Source: Sphingobium_A sp965228065 (lineage in GTDB: Bacteria > Pseudomonadota > Alphaproteobacteria > Sphingomonadales > Sphingomonadaceae). Taken from it: 64,000 nucleotides of DNA. Shown piece by piece: positions 44,257-53,418 of the stretch (positions are counted from its first letter, which is position 1; the number at the start of each line of letters is the position of its first letter). Below the pieces are notes generated by a model, which saw nothing but the letters and a program-made list of their open reading frames with translations, was not told where the DNA came from and did no database searches. The stretch is taken from positions 3,038,001 through 3,102,000 of the forward strand of contig OZ245788.1 in NCBI GenBank assembly GCA_965228065.1, written 5' to 3'. Made by a program: the position numbers and the translations under genes.

Positions 44257-44724
44257 GTGACGCCATTGGAACCTGGCCAGCTTTGGGTGATGCGCATTCG
44301 TGGTGCGATCGCCGCGCTTGTCATCATGGCGCTTGCCGCCGCGGCAGAGCCGATCGTGGCGGAACTGTCGGACGATACACTGCCGCGCGGCCTGATCGCC
44401 GGGATCGCCCTGCTTGCGATCCTCTATCCCTGCCTGATCGCACCGGCGCGCCGGTATCGGGCCTGGGGTTATCGGATCGAGCCGGATGCACTGGAGCTTG
44501 GCCACGGCGTATTGACCCGAATCCGCACGATGGTGCCGTTCGCGCGCGTCCAGCATATCGACGTTGCGCAGGGGCCGATCGAACGCGCCTTCGGGGTTAG
44601 CCGGCTGATGCTGCACACGGCCGGAACGGCACATAGCCTGGTCGTGCTGCCGGGGCTGAGCGCGGCCACTGCGGAGCAGTTGCGCGACGATATCCGTGCG
44701 CAGCTCCGCGCGGATCCGGCGTGA
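44257..44724 (+). CDS. PH-domain (DUF304/YdbS-like) membrane protein
   Basis: This 155-residue protein has two hydrophobic helices (GAIAALVIMALAAAAEPIV and LIAGIALLAILYPCLIAPA) followed by a bacterial PH (bPH2) domain. The latter includes YRIEPDALELGHGVLTRIRT and VPFARVQHIDVAQGPIERAFG, a phrase typical of YdbS. The start is GTG 44257 because GGAGG lies 6 bases upstream; a second GTG at 44251 is too close to it. The stop overlaps the GTG of the next gene. YdbS/YdbT-type pairs occur in many bacteria and are implicated in membrane homeostasis or stress, with no settled function. Confidence 0.87.
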   Translation: MTPLEPGQLWVMRIRGAIAALVIMALAAAAEPIVAELSDDTLPRGLIAGIALLAILYPCLIAPARRYRAWGYRIEPDALELGHGVLTRIRTMVPFARVQHIDVAQGPIERAFGVSRLMLHTAGTAHSLVVLPGLSAATAEQLRDDIRAQLRADPA

Positions 44725-46190
44725 CAGAGGCTGCCGTCGCTGACCGGCGACTGCATCCCGGCACGATGGTGCTGCGCATCCTGAAAGGATTGCCGCAGAC
44801 CTTGCTGGTCTTCCCCGCGATATTGACCGCCGCCTCGAACGTCCGGTGGTATTATTTCCTGCCGATCGCCGCTGCGAGCATCGCGATATCCGCGCTGGCC
44901 AAATGGATCGCGTGGCGCCGCTTCCGTTACGGCGTGTCGACCGGCGAACTGGTGATCGAAAAGGGACTGATCCAGCGCAGCCGCCGTACCATTCCGTTCG
45001 AGCGCATCCAGGATGTCGATTTCGAGCAGGGGCCGTTGCATCGTGTGTTCGGCCTCGTCCGGCTCCGCTTCGAAACCGGCGGGGAGGGGCGCGACGAAGG
45101 CACGCTCGACAGCGTGACCGTGGATGAGGCCGAACGGCTGCGCGCCGCGATCCGGGCAGGACGTGGCCATGTGGTTTCGGAAACACCCGCGCCGGACGTG
45201 GCCGAGGCTGCCCCGCTTTTCGTCATGACGCCCGGGCGGGTCGCGCTGTTCGGATTGTTCAACTTCTCGACGTTGTGGCTGGCCGGTATCTTTGCCGTCC
45301 TCCAGACGGTCTCGAACTGGTTGCCGTTCGAACTTTATGATGTGTCGGCCTGGATGGGGCTGGCCGAACGCAATTTGGGTGGCCGCCTGACCGTCGGCGC
45401 AATCGTCGGCCTTGTGTTGCTCGCGACGATCCTGGGCCTGGTGAGCGGAGTGGTCAGCACCTTTGCGCGCGATTTCGGGTTCAGGCTGACGCTGGAGCCC
45501 GCCGGTTTCCGTCGCCAGCGCGGCTTGCTGACACGCAGTGAGATGCTGATTCCGCGAGCTCGAATCCAGCTTGCACTCATCCAGTCCGGGCCGTTGCGAC
45601 GAGCCCTCGGCTGGTGGCATCTGCGTTTCCAGACGCTCGGCATGGGCAAGGCGGCGGAAGACGGCGGATTGCAGGACGCGGCGCCCTTTGCCCGCGCTGT
45701 GGAGATCGACGCGATCCTGGCAGCGACCGACCGATTGAGGCAACCCGATCCGGCACAGCTCGCACGCGTTTCCCGGCGTCATATCTGGAAAGCCGTTGTT
45801 TTGGCGGCGGTCCTGCCGCTGATGGCCGTGATCGTCGCGACCATATTGATGCCGGTGCTGATTCTGACGGCATTCGCCATTCCGCCGCTGATCGCTCTGG
45901 CGGTCGTCGAGCGGCGTTGCCATCTCTATGCGCTCGACGGCGAGCTGTTGTTTGTCCAGGCCGGATATTGGAGCCGCAAGACCTGGATCGTGCCGGTCGC
46001 AGCCGTTCAGGCCGTCACGCTGCGGCGGTCATGGCTGCAGCGGAGGCTCGACCTTTCGACGCTTGAGCTCGACACGGCTGGCGCCTCCTATGGTGGTCCG
46101 GCGATCCGCGACATCCAGCGCGACCTTGCCGACACGCTCATGCAGACCATTACGGAACGAAACCGTAACGGATGGGTTGGACGCGGATGA
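44721..46190 (+). CDS. PH-domain (DUF304/YdbT-like) membrane protein
   Basis: This 489-residue partner of the preceding protein carries repeated membrane-helix pairs and PH-like units. The first reads ELVIEKGLIQRSRRTIPFERIQDVDFEQGPLHRVFG; the second contains RLTLEPAGFRRQRGLLTRSE and RARIQLALIQSGPLRRALGW. A third C-terminal unit carries LFVQAGYWSRKTWIVPVAAVQAV. It is coupled to the upstream gene (GTGA overlap) and to the phospholipase-D-like gene downstream (ATGA overlap). The three proteins probably act together at the inner membrane, perhaps on phospholipids. That idea comes from context only. Confidence 0.88.
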   Translation: MTEAAVADRRLHPGTMVLRILKGLPQTLLVFPAILTAASNVRWYYFLPIAAASIAISALAKWIAWRRFRYGVSTGELVIEKGLIQRSRRTIPFERIQDVDFEQGPLHRVFGLVRLRFETGGEGRDEGTLDSVTVDEAERLRAAIRAGRGHVVSETPAPDVAEAAPLFVMTPGRVALFGLFNFSTLWLAGIFAVLQTVSNWLPFELYDVSAWMGLAERNLGGRLTVGAIVGLVLLATILGLVSGVVSTFARDFGFRLTLEPAGFRRQRGLLTRSEMLIPRARIQLALIQSGPLRRALGWWHLRFQTLGMGKAAEDGGLQDAAPFARAVEIDAILAATDRLRQPDPAQLARVSRRHIWKAVVLAAVLPLMAVIVATILMPVLILTAFAIPPLIALAVVERRCHLYALDGELLFVQAGYWSRKTWIVPVAAVQAVTLRRSWLQRRLDLSTLELDTAGASYGGPAIRDIQRDLADTLMQTITERNRNGWVGRG

Positions 46191-47656
46191 ACAGTGGGGA
46201 CGCGGCCGGATCGGTCATCAAAACGGGCCATAATTGCTGGCAGGTCGCGCGCGCGGACCGCGCGGCGGTGATCGTCGATGCCTGCGATTATTTCCATATC
46301 GCGCGTCAGGCGATGCTCAACGCGAAACACCGCATCCTTCTGATCGGATGGGATTTCGACGCGCGCATTCAGCTCGACCGGTCGGAGGGCCAGAAGGACG
46401 GAGAAACGCTCGGCGCCTTTCTTCTCGGGATTTCGCGGCGCCGCCCGGAGATCGCGATCGATATCCTCAAATGGGACGTCGGCGCATTGAAGCAACTCGG
46501 GCGCGGTGCATCGTTGTTGTTCCTGGGGCGCTGGGCAATGACGAAGCAGATCAGCTTCAAGTTCGACAGCGCGCATCCCACCGGGTGCAGCCATCACCAG
46601 AAGATCGTGGTCATCGACGACAGCTTTGCGGTGTGCGGCGGGATCGACATGACCGGCGACCGCTGGGACACGAGCGAGCATCGCGACGACGATCCCTGTC
46701 GCCGCCGGCCGGGCGGCCAGCCCTATGGTCCGTGGCATGATGCGACGATGGTGGTGGACGGCGCGGCGGCCAAGGCGCTCGCCGAACTCGGGCATGATCG
46801 CTGGAAGGTGGCAACCGGCGACGATCTGCCCCCGATCCCGCAGGACAGCGATCCATGGCCCAAGGAACTGGTGCCGCAGTTCCGCAATGTCGACCTGGCG
46901 ATTGCGCGGACCCGCGCCGAATGCGGCGAGGTAGCCGAAGTGCGCGAGATCGAGGCGTTGTGGCTCGATCTGATCGCCGATGCGAAGCGCTTCATCTATA
47001 TCGAGAACCAGTATTTCACGTCCGGAAAGCTGGCCGCGGCGATCGCGCGCCGGATGCAGGAGCCGCATCCGCCGGAGATCGTGATGATCAATCCGATCCG
47101 CGCCGATGGCTGGCTGGAGCAGAAGGCGATGGACGGCGCGCGCGTGAAGCTGGTCAACGCCATCGAGCGGATCGATACCGCCAATCGCCTGCGCATCTAC
47201 ACGCCCAAGACGGCGGGCGGACAGGACATCTATGTTCACGCCAAGGTGATGATCGTCGATGATCGCGTGCTGCGCGTCGGATCGTCGAACATGAATAACC
47301 GCTCGCTCGGTCTCGACAGCGAATGCGACATGGCGCTGGATTGCCGGCTGGCGGGCAATGAGGATTGCGGCGCGGAGATCGCCGCGCTTCGCACGCGGCT
47401 CATGGCCGAGCATCTTGGCGTCGGGGAAGCGACAGTGATCGCCAAGCTGGAGGAAACCGGCTCGATGATCGAAACGATCGAGGCGTTGCGCGGTGCGGGC
47501 AAGACGCTGGCGCCGCTCGTGCTGGAACAGCCCGACGCGGTCGAGGACTTCATCGCCGAGAACGAACTGCTCGATCCGGAGCGGCCGGAGGAGATGTTCG
47601 AGGCACCGGCCAGGCGCGGGCTGTTCAGGCGCTGGCGGCGACAGACGCTAAGATAG
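46187..47656 (+). CDS. Phospholipase D family protein (cardiolipin synthase-like)
   Basis: This 489-residue enzyme has two HKD motifs of the PLD superfamily. The first is H137-x-K139 in SHHQKIVVIDDSFAVCGGID, and the second H351-x-K353 in YVHAKVMIVDDRVLRVGSSN with the trailing NNRS. The sequence lacks N-terminal membrane helices typical of ClsA and is closer to the soluble PLD/ClsB-like group. A phosphatidyl-transfer or phosphodiester hydrolysis role is likely. ATG 46187 overlaps the stop of the PH-domain gene; ATG 46172 is an alternative five codons earlier. A dispersed inverted repeat follows its stop. Confidence 0.93.
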   Translation: MNSGDAAGSVIKTGHNCWQVARADRAAVIVDACDYFHIARQAMLNAKHRILLIGWDFDARIQLDRSEGQKDGETLGAFLLGISRRRPEIAIDILKWDVGALKQLGRGASLLFLGRWAMTKQISFKFDSAHPTGCSHHQKIVVIDDSFAVCGGIDMTGDRWDTSEHRDDDPCRRRPGGQPYGPWHDATMVVDGAAAKALAELGHDRWKVATGDDLPPIPQDSDPWPKELVPQFRNVDLAIARTRAECGEVAEVREIEALWLDLIADAKRFIYIENQYFTSGKLAAAIARRMQEPHPPEIVMINPIRADGWLEQKAMDGARVKLVNAIERIDTANRLRIYTPKTAGGQDIYVHAKVMIVDDRVLRVGSSNMNNRSLGLDSECDMALDCRLAGNEDCGAEIAALRTRLMAEHLGVGEATVIAKLEETGSMIETIEALRGAGKTLAPLVLEQPDAVEDFIAENELLDPERPEEMFEAPARRGLFRRWRRQTLR

Positions 47657-47689
47657 CGCACGAGCAAGGCGCGATTTCCAAAGCCCGCT

Positions 47690-47764
47690 CGGGCTGAGCC
47701 TGTCGAAGTCCCTTTTTTCCCTTCTGATATTCAAGAAGGGCAGGGCTTCGACAGGCTCAGCCCG
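47690..47764. repeat. Dispersed sphingomonad inverted repeat, copy 3
   Basis: The 19-base arms 47690-47708 and 47746-47764 pair exactly. The core is GGGCTGAGCCTGTCGAAG, so both arms carry a compensating change relative to copies 1 and 2 (CTT to CCT). It again lies between convergent genes, the phospholipase D gene and the SleB-type gene. Confidence 0.9.
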
Positions 47765-47780
47765 AATGGAAGTAGACGCT

Positions 47781-49118
47781 TCAAGGCTGGTCGGTCGTCA
47801 TCGGGATCGGTTTCGCCTTGGGCCGCGGTGGCATTGGCGCAGGCGTATCTTCGGGTTCCGGCGCTGGACGCAGCAGCACCGTGCGCATGTCCTGCAGGCT
47901 GATGCGTTCCTTGCCCGTCCGCGGTGTGCTTGTCTCGCGGGCCGCGACCGTGCGTTGTTTCATGCAGTCGCGCTTGTCGGCGCGGTTGAACTCGTCGCAA
48001 TTCCACAATGCCTTTTCAAAGCCGGTCTTGCGATTGCGCAGATAGCTGAACGACATGCCGGCCAATGCGGCCGGATCGACGGGGAAGCTGCGCGGGGTTT
48101 CGGCGATCTCTGCCCAGCCCATCACCTTGCAATGATCGAGCGTGCCGCAGGCCGCGAGCGCCAGGCTTGGGAAACTGTCGGGCGAGACCTTACGGCCGAA
48201 TGGGACGATGAAGCTGTCGCCTTCGCGAACGATCGTCTTGTCGTAGCGCGCGAGCAGGATGGGATTGGCAATCGCCTCGGTCGGCAGGGCCATGCCGTCG
48301 GCCATCTGCACGGCGCCGCCACGATGGGCGTCCGACAGGCCGGCAAGCTGCCCGATCGCGGGTTCTCCGCCCGCATAGCGATTGTGGAAAGCACCCGGCG
48401 TGCCCCACCAGCCTTCCCAGCGGAAGAACAGGTGCGTGCCGACCGCAGCCACCTTGTCCAGGCTGTCGCTCCAATAGGGCACCACCCAGTCGGTATGGTA
48501 ATGGGTCGAGTAGCCGATCGATGTGTAGACGCGGCCGCCGAGCATCTCCTGCGCGACCGAGCGCGCGCGGCCCCAGGCGTCGGCGGAAGGGATCCGGCGC
48601 ATCGCGCCATCGCAGGTGAAGGTGAACTGGCAGCCGGTCTTGCGCTCGGATCCCTGGAAGACGACGCCGCAGATCGTCTTGGGGAAAGCCGGGTGGCGCA
48701 GCCGGTTGAGCACGACCTGGATAACCGCGCGCTGTCCGTCGGCATCGCCCGCACCCGCCTCGTACAGCCCGACTGCCGCCAGGCAGTCGAGCGAACGGGC
48801 ATAGTCTACGGAACTCGACGCAAGCACAAAGGGCTGTGCGGCCGGGTTGGGCGCCGTCGAGAAGGGAATGGCGCCGTTGATCGCCACGGCATCCTGCGGC
48901 GCCACGGCCTTGAGTTCGAGGGGCTCGACGGGTGGTGGCGGCGTCCGTGGCCGATCGTAGCGGACGACCGCCGCGGGCGGCACGATCGGATCGGTCCGCG
49001 CCACCATCCAGGCGGATGCGAGCAACCCCAGTGACAGGACAAGCAGCATCGCCCGGCCGAGAAGGTCGGCCGGCGGCGACTCCGGTGCCGGAGCGTCAGC
49101 GATTGCAGTGTTCGACAA
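47781..49118 (-). CDS. SleB-type cell wall hydrolase
   Basis: This 445-residue envelope protein has one N-terminal membrane segment (AMLLVLSLGLLASAWMVA) and a SleB/hydrolase_2 peptidoglycan hydrolase domain. The domain is visible in CLAAVGLYEAGAGDADGQ, QVVLNRLRHPAFPKTICGVV and GCQFTFTCDGAM, where the Glu in LYEAG is the likely acid. A long C-terminal part of unknown function contains FEKALWNCDEFNRADKRDC and a proline-rich tail. The start is a TTG at 49118 with weak AGGCG upstream, and is uncertain. It follows cysK by 21 bases in a leftward run. It probably remodels the cell wall, as lytic transglycosylases do. Confidence 0.87.
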   Translation of the reverse strand: MSNTAIADAPAPESPPADLLGRAMLLVLSLGLLASAWMVARTDPIVPPAAVVRYDRPRTPPPPVEPLELKAVAPQDAVAINGAIPFSTAPNPAAQPFVLASSSVDYARSLDCLAAVGLYEAGAGDADGQRAVIQVVLNRLRHPAFPKTICGVVFQGSERKTGCQFTFTCDGAMRRIPSADAWGRARSVAQEMLGGRVYTSIGYSTHYHTDWVVPYWSDSLDKVAAVGTHLFFRWEGWWGTPGAFHNRYAGGEPAIGQLAGLSDAHRGGAVQMADGMALPTEAIANPILLARYDKTIVREGDSFIVPFGRKVSPDSFPSLALAACGTLDHCKVMGWAEIAETPRSFPVDPAALAGMSFSYLRNRKTGFEKALWNCDEFNRADKRDCMKQRTVAARETSTPRTGKERISLQDMRTVLLRPAPEPEDTPAPMPPRPKAKPIPMTTDQP

Positions 49119-49139
49119 TATGGGGTTTCGCCTTGCGCG

Positions 49140-50060
49140 TCAGCTTTCGGGCAGGAAATCCGGCACCGAGAGATAACGCTCGCCGGTGTCGTAGTTGAAG
49201 CCAAGAACGCGGCTGCCTGCCGGGAGTTCCGACAGCTTCTGGGCGATCGCGGCCAGCGTGGCGCCCGACGAGATACCGACCAGCATGCCTTCCTCGCGCG
49301 CGGCACGGCGTGCCATCTCCTTGGCGTCGGCCGGATCGACCTGGATAACGCCGTCGATCGCCTGGGTGTGGAGATTGGCGGGGATGAAGCCGGCGCCGAT
49401 GCCTTGGATCGGGTGCGGCCCGGGCTGGCCGCCGGAAATCACCGGCGACAGCGTCGGTTCCACCGCATAGACCTTGAGCGCGGGCCAGTGACGCTTGAGC
49501 TCTTCGGCGCAACCGGTGATATGCCCGCCGGTGCCGACGCCGGTGACGAGCGCATCCAGCGGGGTGTCGGCAAAGTCGCGCAGGATTTCGCGTGCGGTGG
49601 TCCGCACATGGATGTCGATATTGGCGGGATTCTCGAACTGCTGTGGCATCCAGGCGCCGGGCGTCTGCTCGACCAGTTCCATCGCGCGTTCGATCGCGCC
49701 CTTCATGCCCTTTTCCTTGGGCGTCAGGTCGAAGCTTGCGCCATAGGCAAGCATCAGGCGGCGGCGCTCGAGCGACATGCTCTCGGGCATGACCAGGACG
49801 AGCTTGTAGCCCTTCACCGCTGCCACCATGGCCAGGCCCACGCCGGTATTGCCCGATGTTGGTTCGACGATGGTGCCGCCGGGCTGGAGATCGCCCGAAG
49901 CCTCTGCCGCCTCGATCATGGCGAGCGCGATACGATCCTTGATCGACCCGCCGGGATTGGCGCGCTCGGACTTGATCCAGACTTCGGCGTCGCCGAACAA
50001 GCGGCTGACACGGATGTGCGGGGTGTTTCCGATCGTGTCGAGTATCGATGCGGCCTTCAT
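49140..50060 (-). CDS. cysK: Cysteine synthase A
   Basis: This 306-residue PLP enzyme makes cysteine from O-acetylserine and sulfide. K41 in GGSIKDRIALAM binds PLP, PTSGNTGVGLAM is the substrate loop, and VTGVGTGGHITGCAEEL binds the phosphate. The C-terminal segment GISSGATLAAIAQKL contains the serine that contacts the PLP ring. The start ATG overlaps the stop of the MFS gene (ATGA), so both are on one transcript. The family signature is clear, and CysM is less likely because of the length and GIGAGFIPANL loop. Confidence 0.96.
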   Translation of the reverse strand: MKAASILDTIGNTPHIRVSRLFGDAEVWIKSERANPGGSIKDRIALAMIEAAEASGDLQPGGTIVEPTSGNTGVGLAMVAAVKGYKLVLVMPESMSLERRRLMLAYGASFDLTPKEKGMKGAIERAMELVEQTPGAWMPQQFENPANIDIHVRTTAREILRDFADTPLDALVTGVGTGGHITGCAEELKRHWPALKVYAVEPTLSPVISGGQPGPHPIQGIGAGFIPANLHTQAIDGVIQVDPADAKEMARRAAREEGMLVGISSGATLAAIAQKLSELPAGSRVLGFNYDTGERYLSVPDFLPES

Positions 50061-51340
50061 GTCGCTGTCTCCTTCAGGGGTATGTCTTCTAGAGTCTTTG
50101 GCGGGGCAAAGGTCCGCGCGGCGCGTAGTTCGGGAAACCAGCGCGCCCAGAGCCCTGCCACCAATATGGCACCGATTCCGCCGACGACAACCGCCGTTAC
50201 GGGGCCGATCAGTGCGGCGAGGAAACCGGATTCGGCCTCACCCAGTTCGTTCGACCCCGAAACGAACAAGGTCGAGACCGCGCCGACGCGGCCGCGCATG
50301 TCGTCGGGTGTGTATATCTGGATCAGCGACTGGCGCACATAGACCGACAGCATGTCCGCCGCGCCGAGCAACACCAGCATGGCAAGAGACAGCGTCATGT
50401 TGCGCGACAGGCCGAAGACGATCGTCGCGGCGCCGAAGATGGCGACACCGATCAGCAGCTTGACGCCGACATTGTAGCGCAGCGGACGCCAGGCGAACCA
50501 CAGGGCAATGATGACCGCCCCAAGCGCCGGCGCGGCGCGCAGATGGCCCAGCCCCTCCGCACCGACATGAAGGATATCGCGCGCATAAACCGGCAGCATC
50601 GCGGTCGCGCCGCCGAGCAGGACCGCGAACAGATCGAGCGAGATCGCGGCGAACACCAGGCGATTGCGGCGGACATAACGTAGCCCGTCCATCATCTGTT
50701 GCCAGGGGTGCGTGGCGCCCTGCATCTGGCTGCGTTTGATCGGCCGGATCGTCATGAGCGCGATGAAGGCGATCGCGAACAGCGCGGTGCACACCGCATA
50801 GGGCAAGGCATGGTGTCCGGCATAAAGATAGCCGCCCATCGCCGGTCCGAAGACCGATCCCGATTGCCATGCGAGCGAACTCATCGCGATCGCCGCGGGC
50901 AGCGATGCCTGCGGGATCAGGTTCGGCGCCAGTGCCTGAAGTGCCGGGCTGGCGAAGGCGCGGGCGACGCCGAGCAAGGCGGCGACGACGAACAGAGCGG
51001 GCAGGCCGATCGTATCGGTCCAGCTCAGCCAGCCCAGGGCGATGGCGCAACCCGCCTCGAGCGCGATCGAAGCGCGGGCGATCCAGCGCCGGTCGACTTT
51101 GTCGGCGACCCAGCCCACCACCAGTGTCAGCACGAGCAATGGCAGGAATTGGGCAACCCCGATCAGGCCGAGCTGGAGCGCGGCCTCTCTCGGGGTCATG
51201 CCGAGCTGGCTGCGCGAGATATCGTAGACCTGCCAGCCGATGACGATGACCATCGCCATCTGTGCCAGCGTCGAGGTCAGTCGCGCCACGAAATAGGCGC
51301 GAAAATCGCGGAAAGCGAACGGATGCGCAGGTTTCTCCAC
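50057..51340 (-). CDS. MFS transporter (enterobactin-exporter/TetV type)
   Basis: This 427-residue carrier has twelve predicted membrane segments. N-terminal PFAFRDFRAYFVARLTSTLA and the motif VVGWVADKVDRRWIARA between helices 2 and 3 are typical of MFS_3-type exporters. VSTLFVSGSNELGEAESGF is the characteristic helix-10 region. It is transcribed after a DHA2-type carrier (44-base gap) and is coupled to cysK. Export of a metabolite or drug is expected. A link to cysteine or sulfur metabolism is suggested only by the coupling. Confidence 0.9.
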   Translation of the reverse strand: MEKPAHPFAFRDFRAYFVARLTSTLAQMAMVIVIGWQVYDISRSQLGMTPREAALQLGLIGVAQFLPLLVLTLVVGWVADKVDRRWIARASIALEAGCAIALGWLSWTDTIGLPALFVVAALLGVARAFASPALQALAPNLIPQASLPAAIAMSSLAWQSGSVFGPAMGGYLYAGHHALPYAVCTALFAIAFIALMTIRPIKRSQMQGATHPWQQMMDGLRYVRRNRLVFAAISLDLFAVLLGGATAMLPVYARDILHVGAEGLGHLRAAPALGAVIIALWFAWRPLRYNVGVKLLIGVAIFGAATIVFGLSRNMTLSLAMLVLLGAADMLSVYVRQSLIQIYTPDDMRGRVGAVSTLFVSGSNELGEAESGFLAALIGPVTAVVVGGIGAILVAGLWARWFPELRAARTFAPPKTLEDIPLKETAT

Positions 51341-51384
51341 GCGCGCTTCCTAGATCAAGCCGCGCCGCGACGGGAGGGGCTTTT

Positions 51385-52758
51385 TCACGATGTCTCTATC
51401 TCTTCGGTGCGCGGGTTGCGGATCGCCGGATTGAGCCGGGCGATGCTGCACAGGCCGGCGATCGCGGCCATCCCGGCGGCGGCCAATGCCGGCACGGGAC
51501 CATTGCCCAATCCGACCGCCAGCAAAGTCGCCACCAATGTTGCGCCGATCGTCTGACCAAGCAGGCGGTTGGTGGAGATCAGGCCGCCGGCTGCGGCCGC
51601 CCTGTGGATGGGGGCGCTGCCGATGATCAGTCGCGCATTGGGCGACAGGAACAATCCGGATCCGATGCCGCACAGGCTCATCCGCCACGCAATGTCGAGA
51701 TAGGTCGGGTCGGCGGGGAGGAAGGCCATCAGGGTGAGGCCGACCACCGAGATGCTCATGCCGATCCCGCCCAGCGCGCCTGCCGGATAGCGATCGGAGA
51801 GGGCGCCCGCGAGCGGGGCCACGAACAATGTCGTCAGCGGCCAGGGAGCGATCATCGCGCCCACTTCGCCAGGGCTGAAACCGAATTGCTGCTGCAGGCG
51901 AAAGGGCAAAGTAAGCATCAGCGTCATCGATCCGATGAAAGATGCGAAGGCGCCGATCACCGACAGCGCGATCACCCGGCTTCCGAGCAGGTCGACAGGA
52001 AGGATCGGGTGTGAATCGCCCAGAGATCGTCGCACGAATACCCAACCGATCGCGGCGCCCGTCAAGACGATCGCCGCGGAGATCACCGGACTGTCGCCGT
52101 GCACCCCACTTTCGAGGCCAACGATCACCAGCCCGAAGAAACCTGCGCAAAGCACCGCGCCCAGCATGTCGAACGGCTGGTCGCGCGGCACGGGATCGGG
52201 CAGGGCGCGGCCGAGCATCAGCGAGATGATGCCGAAGGGGGCAGCCGCGGCAAACACCCAGGGCCAGGGGGCGATCCCCAGGATCAGCCCGCCGAGCGTC
52301 GGTGGGAACGCGATCGCACTCGATACGACGACGGCGTTGACACCCATGCCCCGCCCGAGCTGTTTCTCCGGATAGGTGGCGCGAAGCATCGCCGACGATA
52401 CGCTGAGCGCGGCCGCGGCGCCCAGCGCCTGGGCCGCGCGGACGGTGAGGAGGAAGGGCAGGCTCTTCGCGAAGAAGCACAGGATCGTCGCGACGGTGAA
52501 CAGGATCTGCCCATATTGATAGAGTCGGCGATGGCCGATCCGGTCGCCGAGATTGGCGAAGGGCAGCAACGTCATCACCAATACGAGCTGGTAGATGGTG
52601 ACGACGAGCACTGCCGCCGAATTGTCGACTTTCAGGTCCCGCGCGATTGTCGGCAATGCGACAGTCGCGATGCCGCCGTCGATCACGAGCAATGCCGTGC
52701 CGAATGAGATTGCGAGGATCGCGGTATAGCGGCGCGGCAACGGGAGTCCGTCGGTCAT
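51385..52758 (-). CDS. MFS transporter, DHA2 (14-helix drug/proton antiporter) type
   Basis: This 457-residue carrier opens with RRYTAILAISFGTALLVIDG and VALPTIARDL, the typical DHA2 entry to helix 1. It has the motif A segment LLPFANLGDRIGHRRLYQYG, and the spacing shows thirteen or fourteen membrane segments. The start ATG 52758 is preferred over a longer frame because the first helix then begins in the normal place. The ribosome site is weak. It is the first gene of a likely leftward operon (DHA2 carrier, MFS carrier, cysK, SleB-type gene). Export of toxic compounds is the general role in this family. Confidence 0.9.
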   Translation of the reverse strand: MTDGLPLPRRYTAILAISFGTALLVIDGGIATVALPTIARDLKVDNSAAVLVVTIYQLVLVMTLLPFANLGDRIGHRRLYQYGQILFTVATILCFFAKSLPFLLTVRAAQALGAAAALSVSSAMLRATYPEKQLGRGMGVNAVVVSSAIAFPPTLGGLILGIAPWPWVFAAAAPFGIISLMLGRALPDPVPRDQPFDMLGAVLCAGFFGLVIVGLESGVHGDSPVISAAIVLTGAAIGWVFVRRSLGDSHPILPVDLLGSRVIALSVIGAFASFIGSMTLMLTLPFRLQQQFGFSPGEVGAMIAPWPLTTLFVAPLAGALSDRYPAGALGGIGMSISVVGLTLMAFLPADPTYLDIAWRMSLCGIGSGLFLSPNARLIIGSAPIHRAAAAGGLISTNRLLGQTIGATLVATLLAVGLGNGPVPALAAAGMAAIAGLCSIARLNPAIRNPRTEEIETS

Positions 52759-52863
52759 GCCGGACTGACTAGGATGTTTGTGAGTCCCGGACCAGATGTG
52801 AACGCGCATTGAAATGATGAAGAATCGGCATGACGGCAGCAGTTTTACCGCTGCCGGCCGACC

Positions 52864-53358
52864 TCAGTTCAGCGTCACCTCGGCCACCTTGTCCTTGTAA
52901 TCCTGTTTGGGATCGCCAAGCCCCAGCAGCATCTTCGCACCCGCGAACAGACTGTTCTCATCCAGCCAGATCTGAGCGCGTTCGGGGTCGAGGCGGATGA
53001 GTTCGAGTTGGGGATCGGTCTTTCCGCCGGGAAACCAGGCTGCGACCCATCGATTCCACAGCCGGTCGATCATCTCGGGATCCTGTTCGACCACCAGATC
53101 GCCATGAAGCGTGGCGAACAGGTCGTGGCCCTTGGAGGTGAAATGCGCGATCGCGCGATGGCCCAGGCGCATCTCGTTCACCAATCCATTGTCCTTCGTG
53201 GTGAAGAACCAGATCGGGCCGCGATCGGTATCCGGCGTGGTGATCCCGGTCATCGGCTGGGCATGGCCATCGGCGACGCCGTCGAGACCGAGCATCATCG
53301 TGCGATCGGACTTCAGCGCCTTCCAGAAACGGGCTTCGAGCTCTTGCGGATCTGACAT
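52864..53358 (-). CDS. Pyridoxamine 5'-phosphate oxidase-like (general stress) protein
   Basis: This 164-residue split-barrel flavin-binding protein belongs to the general stress protein 26-type family. Recognisable stretches are FWKALKSDRTMMLGLDGVAD, GPIWFFTTKDNGLVNEM and RAIAHFTSKGHDLFATLHGDL, which form the FMN-binding face. No pyridoxamine-phosphate oxidase substrate residues are evident, so it should not be named PdxH. The ATG is preceded by GGAGCAGACC. It lies between the phosphate transporter gene and the DHA2 carrier, all leftward, with gaps of 60 and 105 bases. Confidence 0.88.
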   Translation of the reverse strand: MSDPQELEARFWKALKSDRTMMLGLDGVADGHAQPMTGITTPDTDRGPIWFFTTKDNGLVNEMRLGHRAIAHFTSKGHDLFATLHGDLVVEQDPEMIDRLWNRWVAAWFPGGKTDPQLELIRLDPERAQIWLDENSLFAGAKMLLGLGDPKQDYKDKVAEVTLN

Positions 53359-53418
53359 GGTCTGCTCCTCCAGAATGGTGGAGCAGAAACGGGCGGTGGC
53401 ATGAGCGGGTTCCGCCGG

